Assembly: GCA_017745075.1 (NCBI GenBank)
Contig: JAGIAD010000029.1
Coordinates: 1-64,000, forward strand
DNA: 64,000 bases
Source of the DNA: Sphingobacteriaceae bacterium
Lineage (GTDB): Bacteria; Bacteroidota; Bacteroidia; Sphingobacteriales; Sphingobacteriaceae
Direction: 5' to 3'
Shown: one piece after another, positions 62,835 through 64,000 of the stretch
Position numbering within the stretch: the first letter of the stretch is position 1
Layout of the letters: the number at the start of each line of letters is the position of its first letter
Notes under the pieces: model-generated
What the model was told of the DNA's origin: nothing
Database searches by the model: none
The model's input: only the letters and a program-made list of their open reading frames with translations
Translations under genes and position numbers: made by a program

Positions 62835-63488
62835 TCAGATTTTCCATTTTTCCTGTTCGTAAGCGCTATCCCAAAACATCCATTCTAGCCGCGTGGCCAT
62901 TTCAAAAACAGCCAACATTTTCTCCCGGGTTCCGGCATTAGTACCGGTAGCCAATTGATCGGTAATGGCAATCGCTTTTTCTACAGCAGCAGCAAATTCG
63001 GCACCGGCATACATGTCGATCCACCTTTTATAAGGGTTTTGATCACCTGTTTGCTGTGCAAAAATATAATCGCCCACAGCTTTATAAATCCAGAAACAGG
63101 GCAGAACAGCTGCTGCCGCAACCTCAACACTGGCATAAACTGCCTGGTTAAGTATATAATTGGTATATAAAAGTGTTGAGGGTGTGGGCTCCACCTTACC
63201 GGGCAAACCAAATTCTACAAAATAACTTTCATGTAAATGCTGTTCGGCAAAAATTGCTCCTGTAGAAAATCCGGCGTAAGCGAGTACCAGTTCAGCATTT
63301 TGCATACGTCCGCTAATGGTACTTAAAGTGCGTCCAAACTCAAGCAGGTAATAAGCATCCTGCGCTAAATAAAAAATAAATTTTTCTTTGGGTAAAGTGC
63401 CATTGCTCAGCTCGCTATTAAACGGCATGGTTAAAATTTGGTTATAAATGGGTTTAACCCTCTCCCATGCCTGCACGCTCCATTTCAT
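62835..63488 (-). CDS. tenA: Aminopyrimidine aminohydrolase/thiaminase II (TenA)
   Basis: 217 residues. Helical TenA fold with Asp44 in FYLAQDAYYLLEFGR, the nucleophile Cys131 in AAAVLPCFWIYKAVG and Glu202 in MATRLEWMFWDSAY, equivalent to the catalytic Asp44, Cys135 and Glu205 of Bacillus TenA. It hydrolyses aminomethyl-pyrimidine to HMP to salvage the thiamine pyrimidine. Its start overlaps the ThiD stop codon (ATGA), so the two are translationally coupled. Confidence 0.92.
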   Translation of the reverse strand: MKWSVQAWERVKPIYNQILTMPFNSELSNGTLPKEKFIFYLAQDAYYLLEFGRTLSTISGRMQNAELVLAYAGFSTGAIFAEQHLHESYFVEFGLPGKVEPTPSTLLYTNYILNQAVYASVEVAAAAVLPCFWIYKAVGDYIFAQQTGDQNPYKRWIDMYAGAEFAAAVEKAIAITDQLATGTNAGTREKMLAVFEMATRLEWMFWDSAYEQEKWKI

Positions 63489-64000
63489 TTTACAATTAAT
63501 TTTAAGGGGTTAAAAAAATGATTCAAGGGGCCATTTCCCTGTCCTGTTTTTACCTTACTGCCTGTTTCAAGGGCATTGCTGATGTATTGCTTACCATTTT
63601 TAACAGCTGTTAAAAGATCCTGGCCTTTTGCCATTCCGGCTGCTATTGCCGATGATAAGGTGCAACCCGTTCCGTGTAGATTTTTAGAGTTAATAAAGTT
63701 GCTTTCCAATATCACAGGGGCATCTTTTCCATTAATAAGAACATCGTAAATAATCGGCCCTACCAAATGACCTCCCTTTACCAGGACTGCCTTTGCCCCT
63801 TTTGCGATGATTTTCTTCCCTGCCGAAATCATATCATCGAGATTATTGATTTCTTGTCCTGAAAGGATTATAGCTTCATCAATATTCGGGGTAACCAGGC
63901 TTACCATCGGGAAAAGTCTTTCAATCAATTGGTTAACCGTGCCGTGTTCGATTAACCGGTGACCGCTTGTGGCAACCATTACAGGGTCTAAAATAACAGG
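63485..64000 (-). CDS. thiD: Hydroxymethylpyrimidine (phosphate) kinase, 5' end outside window
   Basis: 172 residues are visible; the frame is open to the right edge, where it reads PVILDPVMVATSGHRLI, the ribokinase-like core motif of ThiD. Further blocks are LVTPNIDEAIILSGQEI, AVLVKGGHLVGPIIYDVLIN and LHGTGCTLSSAIAAGMAKGQ, with the catalytic Cys/Gly region HGTGCT. It phosphorylates HMP and HMP-P in thiamine synthesis. About 95 N-terminal residues should lie beyond the window. It is coupled to TenA downstream. Confidence 0.92.
   Translation of the reverse strand, partial: PVILDPVMVATSGHRLIEHGTVNQLIERLFPMVSLVTPNIDEAIILSGQEINNLDDMISAGKKIIAKGAKAVLVKGGHLVGPIIYDVLINGKDAPVILESNFINSKNLHGTGCTLSSAIAAGMAKGQDLLTAVKNGKQYISNALETGSKVKTGQGNGPLNHFFNPLKLIVK

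Overview
The window looks like chromosomal DNA of a Bacteroidota bacterium, most likely a Sphingobacteriaceae member such as Pedobacter (inferred from gene families, not from a marker search). Supporting signs are a SusC/SusD pair, an Oar-like TonB receptor, many small Sec-exported or SCKK-type lipoproteins, a fused CrtYcd-type lycopene cyclase beside CrtI and CrtZ, an A+T-rich base composition, and two tRNA-Asn genes with a TTG / TAnnTTTG-like promoter. No transposase, prophage or CRISPR array was seen.

Layout. 1-4.5 kb: an RHS/YD-repeat secreted protein cut by the left edge and a secreted protein with a coiled-coil tail. 4.9-5.5 kb: tRNA-Asn, a tRNA-Asn pseudogene and a GIY-YIG nuclease. 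5.6-13.3 kb: a tiny lipoprotein, an S41 peptidase, a beta-barrel protein, a large lipoprotein and an Oar-like TonB receptor. 13.7-18.4 kb: acetyltransferase, DUF4256, an ArsR-AHSA1-DoxX-YdeI operon with its operator, and a second AHSA1 protein, separated by interspersed repeats. 18.7-20.9 kb: a tandem DUF4394 lipoprotein and two small unknowns.

21.2-34.4 kb is the most notable region: nine tightly spaced genes on the minus strand. In transcription order they are SusC, SusD, an S51 cyanophycinase-like peptidase, two related DoxX-type membrane proteins with an extra C-terminal domain, a SoxD-like cytochrome c, a Tat-exported SoxC/sulfite-oxidase-like molybdoenzyme, an FAD amine-oxidase/phytoene-desaturase-like enzyme, and a YeiH-type putative sulfate exporter. 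Read together (inference), they could import an oligomeric or peptide-like sulfur compound, cleave it, oxidise the released sulfur in the periplasm and export sulfate.

35.2-44 kb: an alginate-lyase-family protein, a second tRNA-Asn locus duplicated from the first, a PfkB kinase, an EmrAB/TolC-type efflux operon with a divergent AraC regulator, and a cytochrome b5-like protein. 44.7-53.3 kb: dispersed carotenoid genes (lycopene cyclase, crtI, crtZ, an ECF sigma factor) with no crtB, interrupted by repeat arrays, a GIY-YIG gene, a GIY-YIG remnant and an alpha/beta hydrolase; also murB and a DUF4369-like protein with a possible -1 frameshift site. 53.4-59.8 kb: TetR plus an RND tripartite efflux operon. 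60-64 kb: an unknown secreted protein, a repeat block, an MFS transporter, and TenA and ThiD (cut by the right edge).

Several repeat families occupy most gene-poor stretches: a roughly 300 bp family at three loci, a roughly 120 bp inverted-repeat element in tandem arrays, GTCATTTCGA-type elements, and a 14-19 bp CCCGA...TCGGG palindrome found inside several of these and inside the tRNA pseudogene.
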